Shown here: in pieces, positions 7,131-16,600 of the stretch
How positions within the stretch are numbered: position 1 is the stretch's first letter
Layout of the letters: each line of letters starts with the position of its first letter
NCBI RefSeq assembly: GCF_003346815.1
Contig: NZ_CP031217.1
Span: forward strand, 1,922,001-1,986,000
Direction of reading: 5' to 3'
DNA length: 64,000 nt
Source: Halarcobacter bivalviorum
Lineage (GTDB): Bacteria > Campylobacterota > Campylobacteria > Campylobacterales > Arcobacteraceae
Notes under the pieces: model-generated
Told to the model about the DNA's origin: nothing
Seen by the model: the letters and a program-made list of their open reading frames with translations, nothing else
The model's database searches: none
Translations under genes and position numbers: made by a program

Positions 7131-8075
7131 ATGAGCCAAGTTTCAAAAAAAGCATTAGTACTTTTAAATATGGGTGGGGCAAGAAATAAAAATGAATTAA
7201 AAATGTTCCTTACAAACATGTTTAATGATAAAAATATTTTAACTGTAAAAAGCAACTTTCTAAGATCAATGATTGCAAAATTTATAGTTACTTCAAGATT
7301 AAATTCAGCTTGGGAAAACTACGAAGAAATAGGTGGATTTTCGCCACTTAACCCTTTAACAGAAAAACTTGTAGATAAATTAAATAAAAGCCTACAAGAA
7401 GCTGAAACCTTTCAGGTAATGAGATATACTCCTCCTTTTGCAAAAGAGTGTATTAATCAACTAAAAGAAAAAGAGATAAAAGATGTAATTTTACTTCCTT
7501 TATACCCACAATATTCAACAACGACAACAAAATCATCTTTGGAAGATTTTGAGCAAGTAGCCAAAAATGAGTTTAATTTAACAATTATTGAACCTTTTTA
7601 TGAAAATGAAATCTATAATCAAGCAATTATAAACTCAATTACAAAAGAGGTTTCAAATGCAAGAACTGAAGATTTTAACTTAATCTTTTCTGCCCATGGA
7701 CTTCCTCAAAAGATTGTTGACGCAGGTGATCCATATGAAAAACAAGTAAATGATCATGTTGAAATTTTATCAAAGCTTTTAGAAAAAAAAGGTGTTAAAT
7801 TTAAATCTATCTCTTTAGCTTATCAATCAAAAGTTGGTCCAATGAAGTGGCTTGAGCCAGCCTTAGATAAAGAACTAGAAAAATATAAAGATGATAATGT
7901 ACTTATTTACCCTATTGCTTTTATAATAGATAACTCTGAAACAGATTTTGAATTGTCTATTGAATATAAAGAAGAAGCAGATAAAATAGGAATTAAAGAT
8001 TATAGAGTTTGTAAATGTGTAAATGATGATGATATTTTTATTGAAGCAATTAAAGATATTACAAAACTAAATTAA
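7131..8075 (+). CDS. hemH: Ferrochelatase
   Basis: A 314-residue enzyme that inserts ferrous iron into protoporphyrin IX, the last step of protohaem synthesis. The start ALVLLNMGG, the segment LLPLYPQYSTTTT near 121-133, the metal-ligand motif SAHGLP with His189, and the distal IDNSETDFEL containing the second catalytic acid are all characteristic. The length matches bacterial soluble ferrochelatases. It sits between the orphan ABC ATPase (5 nt) and the AmmeMemoRadiSam genes (8 nt), so all are probably one transcript. Confidence 0.97.
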   Translation: MSQVSKKALVLLNMGGARNKNELKMFLTNMFNDKNILTVKSNFLRSMIAKFIVTSRLNSAWENYEEIGGFSPLNPLTEKLVDKLNKSLQEAETFQVMRYTPPFAKECINQLKEKEIKDVILLPLYPQYSTTTTKSSLEDFEQVAKNEFNLTIIEPFYENEIYNQAIINSITKEVSNARTEDFNLIFSAHGLPQKIVDAGDPYEKQVNDHVEILSKLLEKKGVKFKSISLAYQSKVGPMKWLEPALDKELEKYKDDNVLIYPIAFIIDNSETDFELSIEYKEEADKIGIKDYRVCKCVNDDDIFIEAIKDITKLN

Positions 8076-8083
8076 GGACTCAA

Positions 8084-8635
8084 ATGAAAATAGAAGATGT
8101 TCTTTTAAAGCTAGCCTCTGATGCAATTGAGAGTGAATTTAATGATAATATTTCAATAGATTCTTCTTTGAAAGAACAATTTTCTATTTTAAAGGAACAA
8201 AGAGCAACTTTTGTTACTTTATACTTAGAAAAGAAATTAAGAGGTTGTGTAGGTTCACTTAATGCCTACCAATCACTTTTTGATGATATTATTTCAAATG
8301 CAAGAGCTGCTGCTTTTAGCGATTTACGATTTAATAGACTTAGTTTTGAAGAATTTATAAACTTAGAAATAGAAATCTCAATTCTAACTCCAGCAGAAAA
8401 ACTTATTTATAATGATTTTGAAGAGTTAAAACAAAAACTAATTCCAAATAAACACGGAGTTATTTTAGAACTTGATGGGAAAAAAGCAACTTTTCTTCCT
8501 CAAGTTTGGGAACAACTTCCAAATTTTGAAGAGTTTATCTCTCATCTTTGTAAAAAAGCAGGATTAAATCCTAATAAATTATCAGGATATCCAAAAATTC
8601 AAATCTATGAAGTTCAAAAAATAAAAAAGTCTTAA
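8084..8635 (+). CDS. amrA: AmmeMemoRadiSam system protein A (AMMECR1 domain)
   Basis: A 183-residue AMMECR1-family protein. The family hallmark LRGCVGSL is at 52-59, and the later sequence (SILTPAEKL, KHGVILELDGKKATFLPQVW) follows the usual AMMECR1 pattern. Its genome neighbours here are the radical SAM enzyme (1 nt away) and the Memo-like protein, giving the complete three-gene system recognised in many bacteria and archaea. The reaction of the system is not established to my knowledge. The gene follows hemH by 8 nt. Confidence 0.93.
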   Translation: MKIEDVLLKLASDAIESEFNDNISIDSSLKEQFSILKEQRATFVTLYLEKKLRGCVGSLNAYQSLFDDIISNARAAAFSDLRFNRLSFEEFINLEIEISILTPAEKLIYNDFEELKQKLIPNKHGVILELDGKKATFLPQVWEQLPNFEEFISHLCKKAGLNPNKLSGYPKIQIYEVQKIKKS

Positions 8636-8636
8636 A

Positions 8637-9641
8637 ATGAAATATTATAAGAGTTCTAAAAATGGTAAGCTAATTTGTTTACTTTGCTCTTATTATTGTG
8701 ATTTAAAAGAGGGACATATAGGTATTTGTGGAGTTAACAAGCATACTCAAAATAAAATAGAGTGCTTAGTTTATGGTCATATTAGTGCTTTTAATATAGA
8801 TCCCATTGAGAAAAAACCTTTATATCATTTTTTACCAAAGTCAAAATCTTTATCTTTAGGTACAGTAGGATGTAATTTTCATTGTAACTTTTGTCAAAAT
8901 CATGGAATCTCCCAAGAAAAGAAAATTGATAAATCAAACTATATCTCTGCTAAAGAAGTTGTAAATATTGCAAAACAAAGAGCCTGTAAATCAATCTCTT
9001 ATACATACAATGAACCAACTATCTTTTATCCCTTTGCAAAAGATATTGCCATTGAGGCTAAAAAATATAATATCAAATCTGTATTTGTAAGTAATGGTTT
9101 TGAAAGTAAAGAAGTAATTGAAGATATGAACAGTGTAATTGATGCAATAAATGTTGATTTAAAATCTTTCAATGAAAGCTATTATAAAAAAAGTCTTGGT
9201 GGAAATTTACATCAAGTTTTAGAAAATCTTATCCATCTAAAAAAGAATAATATTCATACTGAGATCACCACCTTATTAGTTCCTACAAAAAATGATTCAA
9301 AAAAAGAGATAACAAATATTGTAAAATTTATAAAAGAAAACCTTGGGGAAGAGACAGTTTGGCATATCTCTGCTTTTCATCCTGATTATAAAGAGTTATC
9401 ACTTCCAAGAACTTCTTTTGCAAAACTAAAAGAGGCTTACGATATAGCTAAAGAACAGGGATTAAAATATGTTTATATTGGGAATATTGGATATGAGAAC
9501 AATACCTATTGTTCAAATTGTAAAGAACTTCTTATTTCAAGAGAATTTTTTGATGTAAAGAAATATAATCTAAAAAATAGTTCTTGTCCTAGCTGTAATA
9601 AAAAACTTGAAGGAGTATTTGATGGATTTAATGGATATTAG
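8637..9641 (+). CDS. amrS: AmmeMemoRadiSam system radical SAM enzyme
   Basis: A 334-residue radical SAM protein of the pyruvate formate-lyase-activase-like group. The cluster motif CNFHCNFC places Cys79, Cys83 and Cys86 to bind the SAM 4Fe-4S cluster, preceded by LGTVG. The N-terminal cysteines (CLLCSYYC, then GICGVN) and the C-terminal pairs (CSNC and CPSC near 290-325) are usual in this family and probably bind zinc or another metal. The gene overlaps the Memo-like gene and follows the AMMECR1 gene after 1 nt. The substrate is unknown; modification of a partner protein or peptide has been a natural guess. Confidence 0.94.
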   Translation: MKYYKSSKNGKLICLLCSYYCDLKEGHIGICGVNKHTQNKIECLVYGHISAFNIDPIEKKPLYHFLPKSKSLSLGTVGCNFHCNFCQNHGISQEKKIDKSNYISAKEVVNIAKQRACKSISYTYNEPTIFYPFAKDIAIEAKKYNIKSVFVSNGFESKEVIEDMNSVIDAINVDLKSFNESYYKKSLGGNLHQVLENLIHLKKNNIHTEITTLLVPTKNDSKKEITNIVKFIKENLGEETVWHISAFHPDYKELSLPRTSFAKLKEAYDIAKEQGLKYVYIGNIGYENNTYCSNCKELLISREFFDVKKYNLKNSSCPSCNKKLEGVFDGFNGY

Positions 9642-10428
9642 AAAAACTGTAGTAAGTGGAAGTTTTTATCCAGATACTAAAGAAGAGATTAAAAGATATA
9701 TTGAACATTTTAACTCTAATTTTACTCTTGAAGATAAAATTGAGATAGAAGTAAAAGCTTTAATTGTTCCCCATGCAGGTTACATTTATAGTGGTTTTAC
9801 AGCAAACTTAGCATATAACATCTCTTCTAAAAAGCAATTTAAAAATATTATTGTAATAGGTCCCTCACATAGACACTACTTAAAAGGAGCCTCTATATCA
9901 GACTATAAAGAGTATGAAACTCCTTTAGGAAATATTAAGATAGCTCAAGAGCTAGTAAAAGATTTAAAAGAAAAATTTGAATTTCTATGCTTTGATGAAG
10001 ATGCCCACTTTGAACACTCAACTGAAACCCAAGCTCCTTTTATCAAAAACTATTTTCCTAACTCAAAAATTATAGAAATTGTTTATGGAGATATGGATTA
10101 TAAAGAATTATCTTCATTAATAGATGAAATATTAAAATCAAAAAATAACTTAATTGTAATAAGTACAGATTTAAGTCATTTTTATTCTTTAAAAAAGGCA
10201 AACTATCTTGACAATATTTGCTTAAATGGTATAATTAATAAAGATTTATCATTGCTTGACAAAGAATGTGAAGCTTGTGGAAAGGTTGGCATAAAAGCTA
10301 TTCTTGACACTGCGATTAAAAATAATTATGAAACTAAATTTCTTCATTATTGTACAAGTTATGATAGAACAAAAGATGATAAAAGTGTTGTAGGATATAC
10401 TTCATTTTTAGTTGGAGAAAAAATCTAA
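9622..10428 (+). CDS. amrB: AmmeMemoRadiSam system protein B (Memo-like)
   Basis: A Memo-family protein of 268 residues, structurally related to extradiol dioxygenases. Conserved segments are IVPHAGYIYSG near 50-60, VIGPSHRHYL, EHSTETQAPF and STDLSHF, with histidines that form the metal or active-site pocket in the family. The frame opens at a TTG (9607), but the ATG at 9622 has an AGGAG ribosome site 7-11 bases before it and matches the family start, so 9622 is chosen. The start overlaps the end of amrS by 20 nt, which suggests coupled translation. The biochemical role is not established. Confidence 0.93.
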   Translation: MDLMDIRKTVVSGSFYPDTKEEIKRYIEHFNSNFTLEDKIEIEVKALIVPHAGYIYSGFTANLAYNISSKKQFKNIIVIGPSHRHYLKGASISDYKEYETPLGNIKIAQELVKDLKEKFEFLCFDEDAHFEHSTETQAPFIKNYFPNSKIIEIVYGDMDYKELSSLIDEILKSKNNLIVISTDLSHFYSLKKANYLDNICLNGIINKDLSLLDKECEACGKVGIKAILDTAIKNNYETKFLHYCTSYDRTKDDKSVVGYTSFLVGEKI

Positions 10429-10432
10429 AATA

Positions 10433-11197
10433 ATGTTATTCACTCTTAAAAAAATTATTTCTACTTTTTTAATGCCACTATCAATAGGTTTAACTTTATT
10501 TGTTATTGGTCTTTTCTATTTATTAATACAAAAACAAAGAAAAGCTAATTTTTTTATGATTATTGCTTTTTTATGGACAGCACTTATAGCCTATTCTCCT
10601 TTTTCAAATGCACTTATTCAACCTTTAGAGAATAAATACCCTTCATATATTCAAATTGACAAATCAATTAAATATGTTTTAGTTTTAGGTTCAGGACATA
10701 TAAACAATGAAGATTTATCTGAAGTTTCGCAACTTTCAAGAACTGCACTAATGAGACTTTCAGAAGGAATAAGAATCTACAAAGAACTTGATAATGCAAA
10801 GTTAGTACTTTCAGGATATAAAGATGACCAAAAAGTATCTAATGCTGTTATGATGAAAAATCTTGCATTAAAATTTGGAGTAAAAGAAGAGAATATAATT
10901 ACCCATGAAGAAGTAAGAGATACACAAGAAGAAGCTATAAAAACAAAAGAAACTATAAATAAAGAACCTTTTATTCTTGTAACTTCAGCTGCACATATGC
11001 CAAGAGCTATGAAAATATTTGAAACACAATGGTTAAATCCAATTGCAGCACCAACAGATTATCTATCAAAAAATGATGGTACTTATCTAAGTATTCCTAA
11101 AGCTATAAATTTGAAAAAAACAGAATCTGCAATGCATGAATATCTTGGAATTTTATGGCACTCTATTTTAGAAAAAATCAAAATCTTTACTGATTGA
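10433..11197 (+). CDS. ElyC/SanA/YdcF-like (DUF218) envelope protein
   Basis: A 254-residue membrane protein if started at the ATG at 10433. An in-frame TTG at 10412 would overlap the upstream gene and is less likely. Two transmembrane helices lie near 10-31 and 37-55. The rest is a DUF218 domain in the periplasm, with YVLVLGSGH near 80 and a later ITHEEVRDTQEEA and FILVTSAAHMPRAM typical of the family. ElyC of E. coli supports peptidoglycan and envelope integrity, and a similar role is inferred. It starts 4 bp after the Memo-like gene stop and probably belongs to the same transcript. Confidence 0.85.
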   Translation: MLFTLKKIISTFLMPLSIGLTLFVIGLFYLLIQKQRKANFFMIIAFLWTALIAYSPFSNALIQPLENKYPSYIQIDKSIKYVLVLGSGHINNEDLSEVSQLSRTALMRLSEGIRIYKELDNAKLVLSGYKDDQKVSNAVMMKNLALKFGVKEENIITHEEVRDTQEEAIKTKETINKEPFILVTSAAHMPRAMKIFETQWLNPIAAPTDYLSKNDGTYLSIPKAINLKKTESAMHEYLGILWHSILEKIKIFTD

Positions 11198-11223
11198 CTT
11201 TTCTTTACTTAATATAGTATAAT
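11194..11223 (+). promoter_or_regulatory. Sigma70-type promoter of the metal transporter operon
   Basis: TTGACT, an 18-bp spacer and a perfect TATAAT lie 31-60 bp before the ATPase gene. The -35 overlaps the stop codon of the upstream DUF218 gene, so the transporter has its own promoter. Confidence 0.65.
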
Positions 11224-11227
11224 CACG

Positions 11228-11239
11228 CCCTTATAAGGG
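11228..11239. promoter_or_regulatory. Perfect 12-bp palindrome at the transcription start of the metal transporter
   Basis: CCCTTATAAGGG lies 5 bp after the -10 box, in the region where transcription should start. It could be an operator for a metal-dependent repressor or simply part of the leader and ribosome site. No match to a known operator is claimed. Confidence 0.35.
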
Positions 11240-11253
11240 GTAACAAAAAATAT

Positions 11254-11997
11254 ATGAATACTGTTATAAAACTAAAAAATATCTTTTTTTCTTATGATAA
11301 ACAAAATGTTTTAGAAGATATTAATTTAGATATTTTAAAAGATGATTTTCTTGCAATTATCGGTCCAAATGGTGGAGGAAAATCTACACTATTAAAACTT
11401 ATATTAAATCTTTTAGAGCCTAAAAAAGGTGAAATAAAAAAATATCTAAATAAAAATGAGATTGGATATGTACCTCAAAATACAAATTTAAATATTGACT
11501 TTCCTATTACTGCTTTAGAAGTAGTTTTAATGGGACATACTCCTAAAAAGAAAAAACTTTTTGGATATTCAAAAGAGGATATTGCCTGTGCAATGAACTC
11601 TTTAAAAAAAGTAAGTATGGAAAATTTTGCAAATAATAAAATTGGAGATTTAAGCGGAGGACAAAGGCAAAGAGTCTTTATTGCAAGAGCACTTTGTTCT
11701 AACCCTAAATTGATGCTTCTTGATGAACCAACTGCAAGTATTGATGTAAAAGGTCAAAAAGAAGTATATGATTTATTAAGAGAGTTAAATAAATCAATAG
11801 CTATTGTAGTTGTAAGTCATGATATCTCTGTTTTACTAAACTATGCTAAAAATGTTGCTCACATAAATAAAAAACTTGTATATCATCATCTAAAAAATAT
11901 TGAAGAAAAATATGATGAAAACGAACACTTATGTGAAGTGGAATTACTTTCAGCACTTGGGAAAAAGCAAGTTTGCTGTAACTCAACACATGTATAA
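11254..11997 (+). CDS. Zinc/manganese-type ABC transporter ATP-binding protein (ZnuC/MntB-like)
   Basis: A 247-residue ABC ATPase. Walker A GPNGGGKST is at 37-45, the Q-loop in GYVPQNTN near 71-78, the signature LSGGQRQR at 133-140, Walker B LMLLDEPTASID and the switch histidine in VVSHD. The order EVVLMG and YSKEDI in the helical domain is typical of the metal (ZnuC/TroB) group. The C-terminal tail is rich in Cys and His (HLCEVELLSALGKKQVCC), which may sense or pass metal. The permease follows 9 nt later. No substrate-binding protein (ZnuA-like) is in the window, so metal specificity cannot be read. Confidence 0.9.
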   Translation: MNTVIKLKNIFFSYDKQNVLEDINLDILKDDFLAIIGPNGGGKSTLLKLILNLLEPKKGEIKKYLNKNEIGYVPQNTNLNIDFPITALEVVLMGHTPKKKKLFGYSKEDIACAMNSLKKVSMENFANNKIGDLSGGQRQRVFIARALCSNPKLMLLDEPTASIDVKGQKEVYDLLRELNKSIAIVVVSHDISVLLNYAKNVAHINKKLVYHHLKNIEEKYDENEHLCEVELLSALGKKQVCCNSTHV

Positions 11998-12006
11998 AGA
12001 GAAGAA

Positions 12007-12804
12007 ATGCTTGAAGCCTTACAATATGATTTTATTCAAAATGCACTAATTGCCGGTATCCTTGTTTCTATTGCAGCAGGGATTATTGGTTCTTTAGTTG
12101 TAGTAAATAGAATTACTTTTTTAGCAGGAGGAATTGCTCATAGTGCTTATGGAGGAATTGGACTTGCTGTTTATTTAAGCCTTCCTATTCTTTTAGGAGC
12201 TACTTTATTTGCAGTTGTTACAGCAATAATCATTGCAAATATCACTTTAAGAAATAGAAGTAGAATAGATTCAATTATCGGTATAATGTGGGCATTAGGT
12301 ATGGCAATTGGAATAATTCTTATTGATATTACACCAGGATATAATGTAGATTTAATGTCTTATCTTTTTGGTTCAATTATTGCAGTATCACAAGAAGATG
12401 TTTATTATTTACTAGTATTAAATCTATTTATCATTACATCAGTTTCTCTATTTTATAAACAGATATTAGCAGTCTCTTATGATAGTGAGTTCGCAAGTTT
12501 AAGAGGTATCTCTGTTAAATTCTTTTATACTTTAATTCTTATTCTTGCAGCATTAAGTGTTGTTGCAGCAATAAAAGTTGTTGGATTAATTTTAGTAATA
12601 GCTTTACTTACTATTCCAACTTTTTTAGCAGAGTTTTTTGCAAAGAAACTCTCTTCTATGATGATTATTAGTTCATTATTCGCAAGCTTTTTTACAGTTT
12701 GTGGATTACTTATCTCATATTTTTATGATTTAAGTTCTGGAGCTAGTATCATTATTGTAGGAGTAATTACTCTTCTACTTGTAAAAATATTAGGAAAGAA
12801 ATGA
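12007..12804 (+). CDS. Zinc/manganese-type ABC transporter permease (ZnuB-like)
   Basis: A 265-residue integral membrane protein of the ABC-3 family with about seven or eight hydrophobic helices. FLAGGIAHSAYGGIGLAVY near 38-56 and LRGISVKFFY are family hallmarks. It would form the channel that the preceding ATPase drives, importing zinc, manganese or iron across the inner membrane. It starts 9 nt after the ATPase and its last 4 nt overlap the start of the RNA-binding protein gene, so all three are probably co-transcribed. Confidence 0.9.
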   Translation: MLEALQYDFIQNALIAGILVSIAAGIIGSLVVVNRITFLAGGIAHSAYGGIGLAVYLSLPILLGATLFAVVTAIIIANITLRNRSRIDSIIGIMWALGMAIGIILIDITPGYNVDLMSYLFGSIIAVSQEDVYYLLVLNLFIITSVSLFYKQILAVSYDSEFASLRGISVKFFYTLILILAALSVVAAIKVVGLILVIALLTIPTFLAEFFAKKLSSMMIISSLFASFFTVCGLLISYFYDLSSGASIIIVGVITLLLVKILGKK

Positions 12805-13637
12805 ATAAAAAAATAAATCTAGGTGAAATAAACACTTTAAAAGTATCAAGAGTAAGTGAACCAGGACTATATCTAAAAGCAGGTGATGATGAAGAAGTTC
12901 TTTTACCTAATGCTTATATTACAAAAGAGATGCAAATTGACTCTTTAATTGAAGTATTTATCTATACAGATAGTGAAGATAGATTAGTTGCAACTACTCT
13001 TAAGCCTTACGGTTATAAAAATGATTTTGTTGCACTTGAAGTAATAGATACTGCAAAATTTGGAGCTTTTTTAGATATGGGGCTTCCAAAAGATTTATTA
13101 GTTCCTAAAAATAGACAAAAATCAACTTTTAATATCTCAGATAAAAAAGTTGTACAAATAGTTGAAGATGAAAAGACTCATAGATTAATAGGTACAGAAA
13201 AATTCAAATTAGAAAAAGCAGATAAAAATTTTGCACAAAATGAGGAAGTAGAAATTATTCCTTTTATAAAAACACCTTTAGGTTTTAAAGTAATTGTAAA
13301 TAATAAATATGAAGGTCTTATTTATCATAATGAAATCTTTGAGAAAATTCAAATAGGTGATAAAAAGAGAGCTTATATTAAACTTCTTAGAGAAGATGGA
13401 AAAGTAGACATCTCTTTACAAAAAATTGGTGCAAAGAATACAGAAGATAATCCAAATAAAATTTTAACTATCTTAGAAAGTAATAATAGAGAGTTAAACT
13501 TTACTTATAAAAGTGAAGCTGATGAGATAAAAGAGACTTTTGCTATGAGTAAAAAAGCTTTTAAAGCAGCTTTAACAAAACTAATTAATGATAAAAAAAT
13601 AGTTCTAAGTGAAACTTCAATAAAAGCTATAAAATAG
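12801..13637 (+). CDS. CvfB-like S1 RNA-binding protein
   Basis: A 278-residue protein of the CvfB/YitL family. It has an N-terminal S1-like segment (GEINTLKVSRVSEPGLYLKA), a second S1-like segment near 70-130 (DTAKFGAFLDMGLPKDLLVP), a third near 145-210 (IPFIKTPLGFKVIVNNKYEG) and a C-terminal winged helix near 220-278. CvfB proteins bind RNA and affect expression of virulence genes in Gram-positive bacteria; the role here is inferred. The ATG overlaps the permease stop. Its end overlaps the end of the convergent kinase gene by 11 bp. Confidence 0.85.
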   Translation: MNKKINLGEINTLKVSRVSEPGLYLKAGDDEEVLLPNAYITKEMQIDSLIEVFIYTDSEDRLVATTLKPYGYKNDFVALEVIDTAKFGAFLDMGLPKDLLVPKNRQKSTFNISDKKVVQIVEDEKTHRLIGTEKFKLEKADKNFAQNEEVEIIPFIKTPLGFKVIVNNKYEGLIYHNEIFEKIQIGDKKRAYIKLLREDGKVDISLQKIGAKNTEDNPNKILTILESNNRELNFTYKSEADEIKETFAMSKKAFKAALTKLINDKKIVLSETSIKAIK

Positions 13638-13642
13638 CTTTT
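13622..13642. terminator. Bidirectional terminator shared by convergent genes
   Basis: A nine-base stem AAAAGCTAT / ATAGCTTTT with a three-base loop spans the overlapping ends of the CvfB-like gene and the kinase gene. A/T-rich flanks on both sides make it a plausible terminator for both directions. Confidence 0.6.
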
Positions 13643-16600
13643 ATTGAGATAAGAAGAGGATTAAAGATATCTTCATACTCTTTTTTAGATAATTTAGGGT
13701 TTTCAAGTTTTTCTAATAAAGAACAAATCTCATCTAAGGCAAGATTTAAACAAGAATTCTTTATATAATGTGCTTTTTGTGATATTGCTTCTTTATCATC
13801 TGCTTTTATTTTATCTTCTAATTCTTGCATATCTTGTAGAATATCTTTTTTAAATTTGTTTATTATTAGTATTGCTATATTTTCTGATACTCCTAATTTA
13901 TCTATTATTTTAGTCATATCTATTTCTTCTTTTTTTATCTCTTCTTCCTCTTTTTTAGGAAGGTATTTATCAAAAATCTTTTTTAACTCTTCTGTATTAA
14001 TTGGTTTACTTAGATAATCATTCATTCCTAAGTTAAGAAATCTCTCTTTATCTCCTTTTATTGCATTTGCTGTTAAGGCTATTATTGGTGTTTGTTTTAA
14101 GAGTTTCTCTTCTTCATATATTCTTATTTGTTTAAAACTTTCTACTCCATCTAAGATTGGCATATTTATATCCATTAAGATTAAATCATATGAGTTATTT
14201 TTATACTCTTCTAGGGTTTTTAATCCATTCTCTTGTATTGAGTATTCTATATTCATACTATCTAAGATATAAGAGATTAATTCTTGATTTGCTTCATTAT
14301 CTTCTGCTACTAATACTTTTGCTTTATAGTTTGTTTTTATCTCTTCTTGTACTGTTTTTCTTTGTTTTGTTTTTCTTAGTAACTCTTGTAAAGAATCATT
14401 TACTTTTGATGCATAAAAGGGTAATACTAAAGCAAGTTCATTTGCTCTTACTTCGAACTCTTTTATCTCATTTTCATGTTCAAAAAGAATTAAGATTGGT
14501 ATATCTTTATACTCTTCTCTCATTCTATTTAGATTCTCTTTTGTTTTATCACAAGAGCAGATTAGAATATCTGGTTTCTCACCTTCTTTTGTGATAGTTC
14601 CAAAGATATTTAGGTATCTTTTTATATAGTGATATAAATCACTATCTTCTTTTGTTACTTTAAATTTCAATTGATTTAAAAAGCTTTTTGAGATATGTAG
14701 ATTATCATCACAACTCTCTAATTCTAATTCAAAATAGAATTTACTTCCTTTTTGTTCTTCACTCTCTACTTTTAAAGTTGATCCTAAAGCTTGTACTATG
14801 TGAGAGCAGATACTTAGACCTAAACCTGTCCCTTCATATTCTCTATTTGATTTATTATCTACTTGTACGAAAGGTTTAAAGATATTATCTACTTTCTCTT
14901 TTGCTATTCCTATTCCGGTATCTTCTATTTCAAATCTTATTTTGCTTTTATTATTCTTTTCTTCTATAAGAGTTATATTTAAAGATACTTTCCCTTTTTC
15001 TGTAAACTTTATTGCATTTGCTAGAAGGTTTGATAATACTTGTCTTAATCTTACTCCATCTGTATATACACATAATGGTATTTTATGGTCTATGTTAAAG
15101 ATTAGGCTTATATGTTTTTGACTTGCTCTTTTTGAAAAGAGTTCTACTACATGTTCACTTATAAAATATAAGTCATTTTTTTCTATTGAAATCTCAAAGT
15201 TTCCACTCTCTATTTTGCTTATGTCTAGAATATCATTTATTATTGCTAATAATGAGCTTGCACTTGTTTGGATTATTTGTGCTTGTTTCTTATTTTCTAC
15301 TGTTAACTCTTTTGAATTACTTAGTATCTCTGAAAATCCTATTATTGCATTTAATGGTGTTCTTATCTCATGGCTCATATTTGCTAAGAATGTTGATTTC
15401 GCTTCATCCGCTTTTTGTGCTTTTTCTAAAGCTTTCATTTGACTTGAAATTAATGATTTAATTTGAGTTGCCATACTATTAAAAGAGGTTTCAAGCTTAC
15501 CAATTTCATCATGAGAAGAGACTTCTATTCTATAGTCAAGTTCATTATTTGCAAATCTTTTTGTACCTTCTAAAATTTTCTCAATTTTTAAAGTAATATA
15601 TTTTGAAATTAACATTGCAATTATAATTATTAATATAATCATCACAAGAGTTACTATAGATAACTCATTTATTAGAGCATGAATAAATGTTGCAACTTCT
15701 GCTTTATTTTCATCTACAACTTCTTTCATATTTTCTGTTTGAGTATCTAAAATCTTAGAAATACTTCTTCTTGTCTCATTTGCAGCTGCATGAAACTCTT
15801 CAACATTTGCACCTATTGTTACAAAACCAAAACCTCTTTTTGAGTCTCCATATTTACCTGTATAATAAGGAATTGCGGCTGCAGTTGTAAGTTTCCAAAC
15901 ATTACTCCAAAAAATAATAAAAGAGCCATAACCTCCATTTTGAGTTAACTGCATCCATCCTTCACATTGAGGTGCAAAATTTAAATATCTACAATCTAAA
16001 CCTACATTCCCACTCTTTTTTAACTGCTCAATATTAGGTTTTTTCTTTAAAGATTGCTCTTCAAATTTTGGATAAGTTGCTAAAAATTCATTAATTTCAA
16101 GTTTAGACTCTTTAAATTTTTTTGCTAAATCACTACTAAGCCAAGGGATAACTTTTTCACCAGTATTTCTATCATACCCAACAATAAAATAATCTCTTGC
16201 ATGTGAAATATTTTTACCTTCATAATCCCACATAAAAGCATAATTTCCATTTTTAGCATCATTTATATTTTGTATTGCTTCATTACTTGAAGGATTTGAA
16301 GTATCAGTAAATTGCATAATATGTTTATGGTCTAAAGCTAATGAAATATATCCTACTTTTACACTATTTTTAAATACAGGAGTAATAAATCTAATAATCC
16401 CTTCAAACTCTTTTCCTACTGGATTTTCTTTACCAGCATAAGCATATTTTTCTGGTTCAAACTCAATACTCATTTTTCGAGCTTTTTCTTTTGTAAAAGG
16501 CCCTATAATTTTTGTTCCTATATATTCACCTATTACATCAGATACATATATTTCACCCTCTTTTAAAGTCTTAATCTCATTAAAATATTTCTCTGAGTTA

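Noticed and set aside
14157-15461. Long plus-strand frames antisense to the 1204-aa kinase
   Set aside because: Their products are Leu/Tyr/Ser-rich mirror images of the kinase sequence, caused by its A-ending codons.
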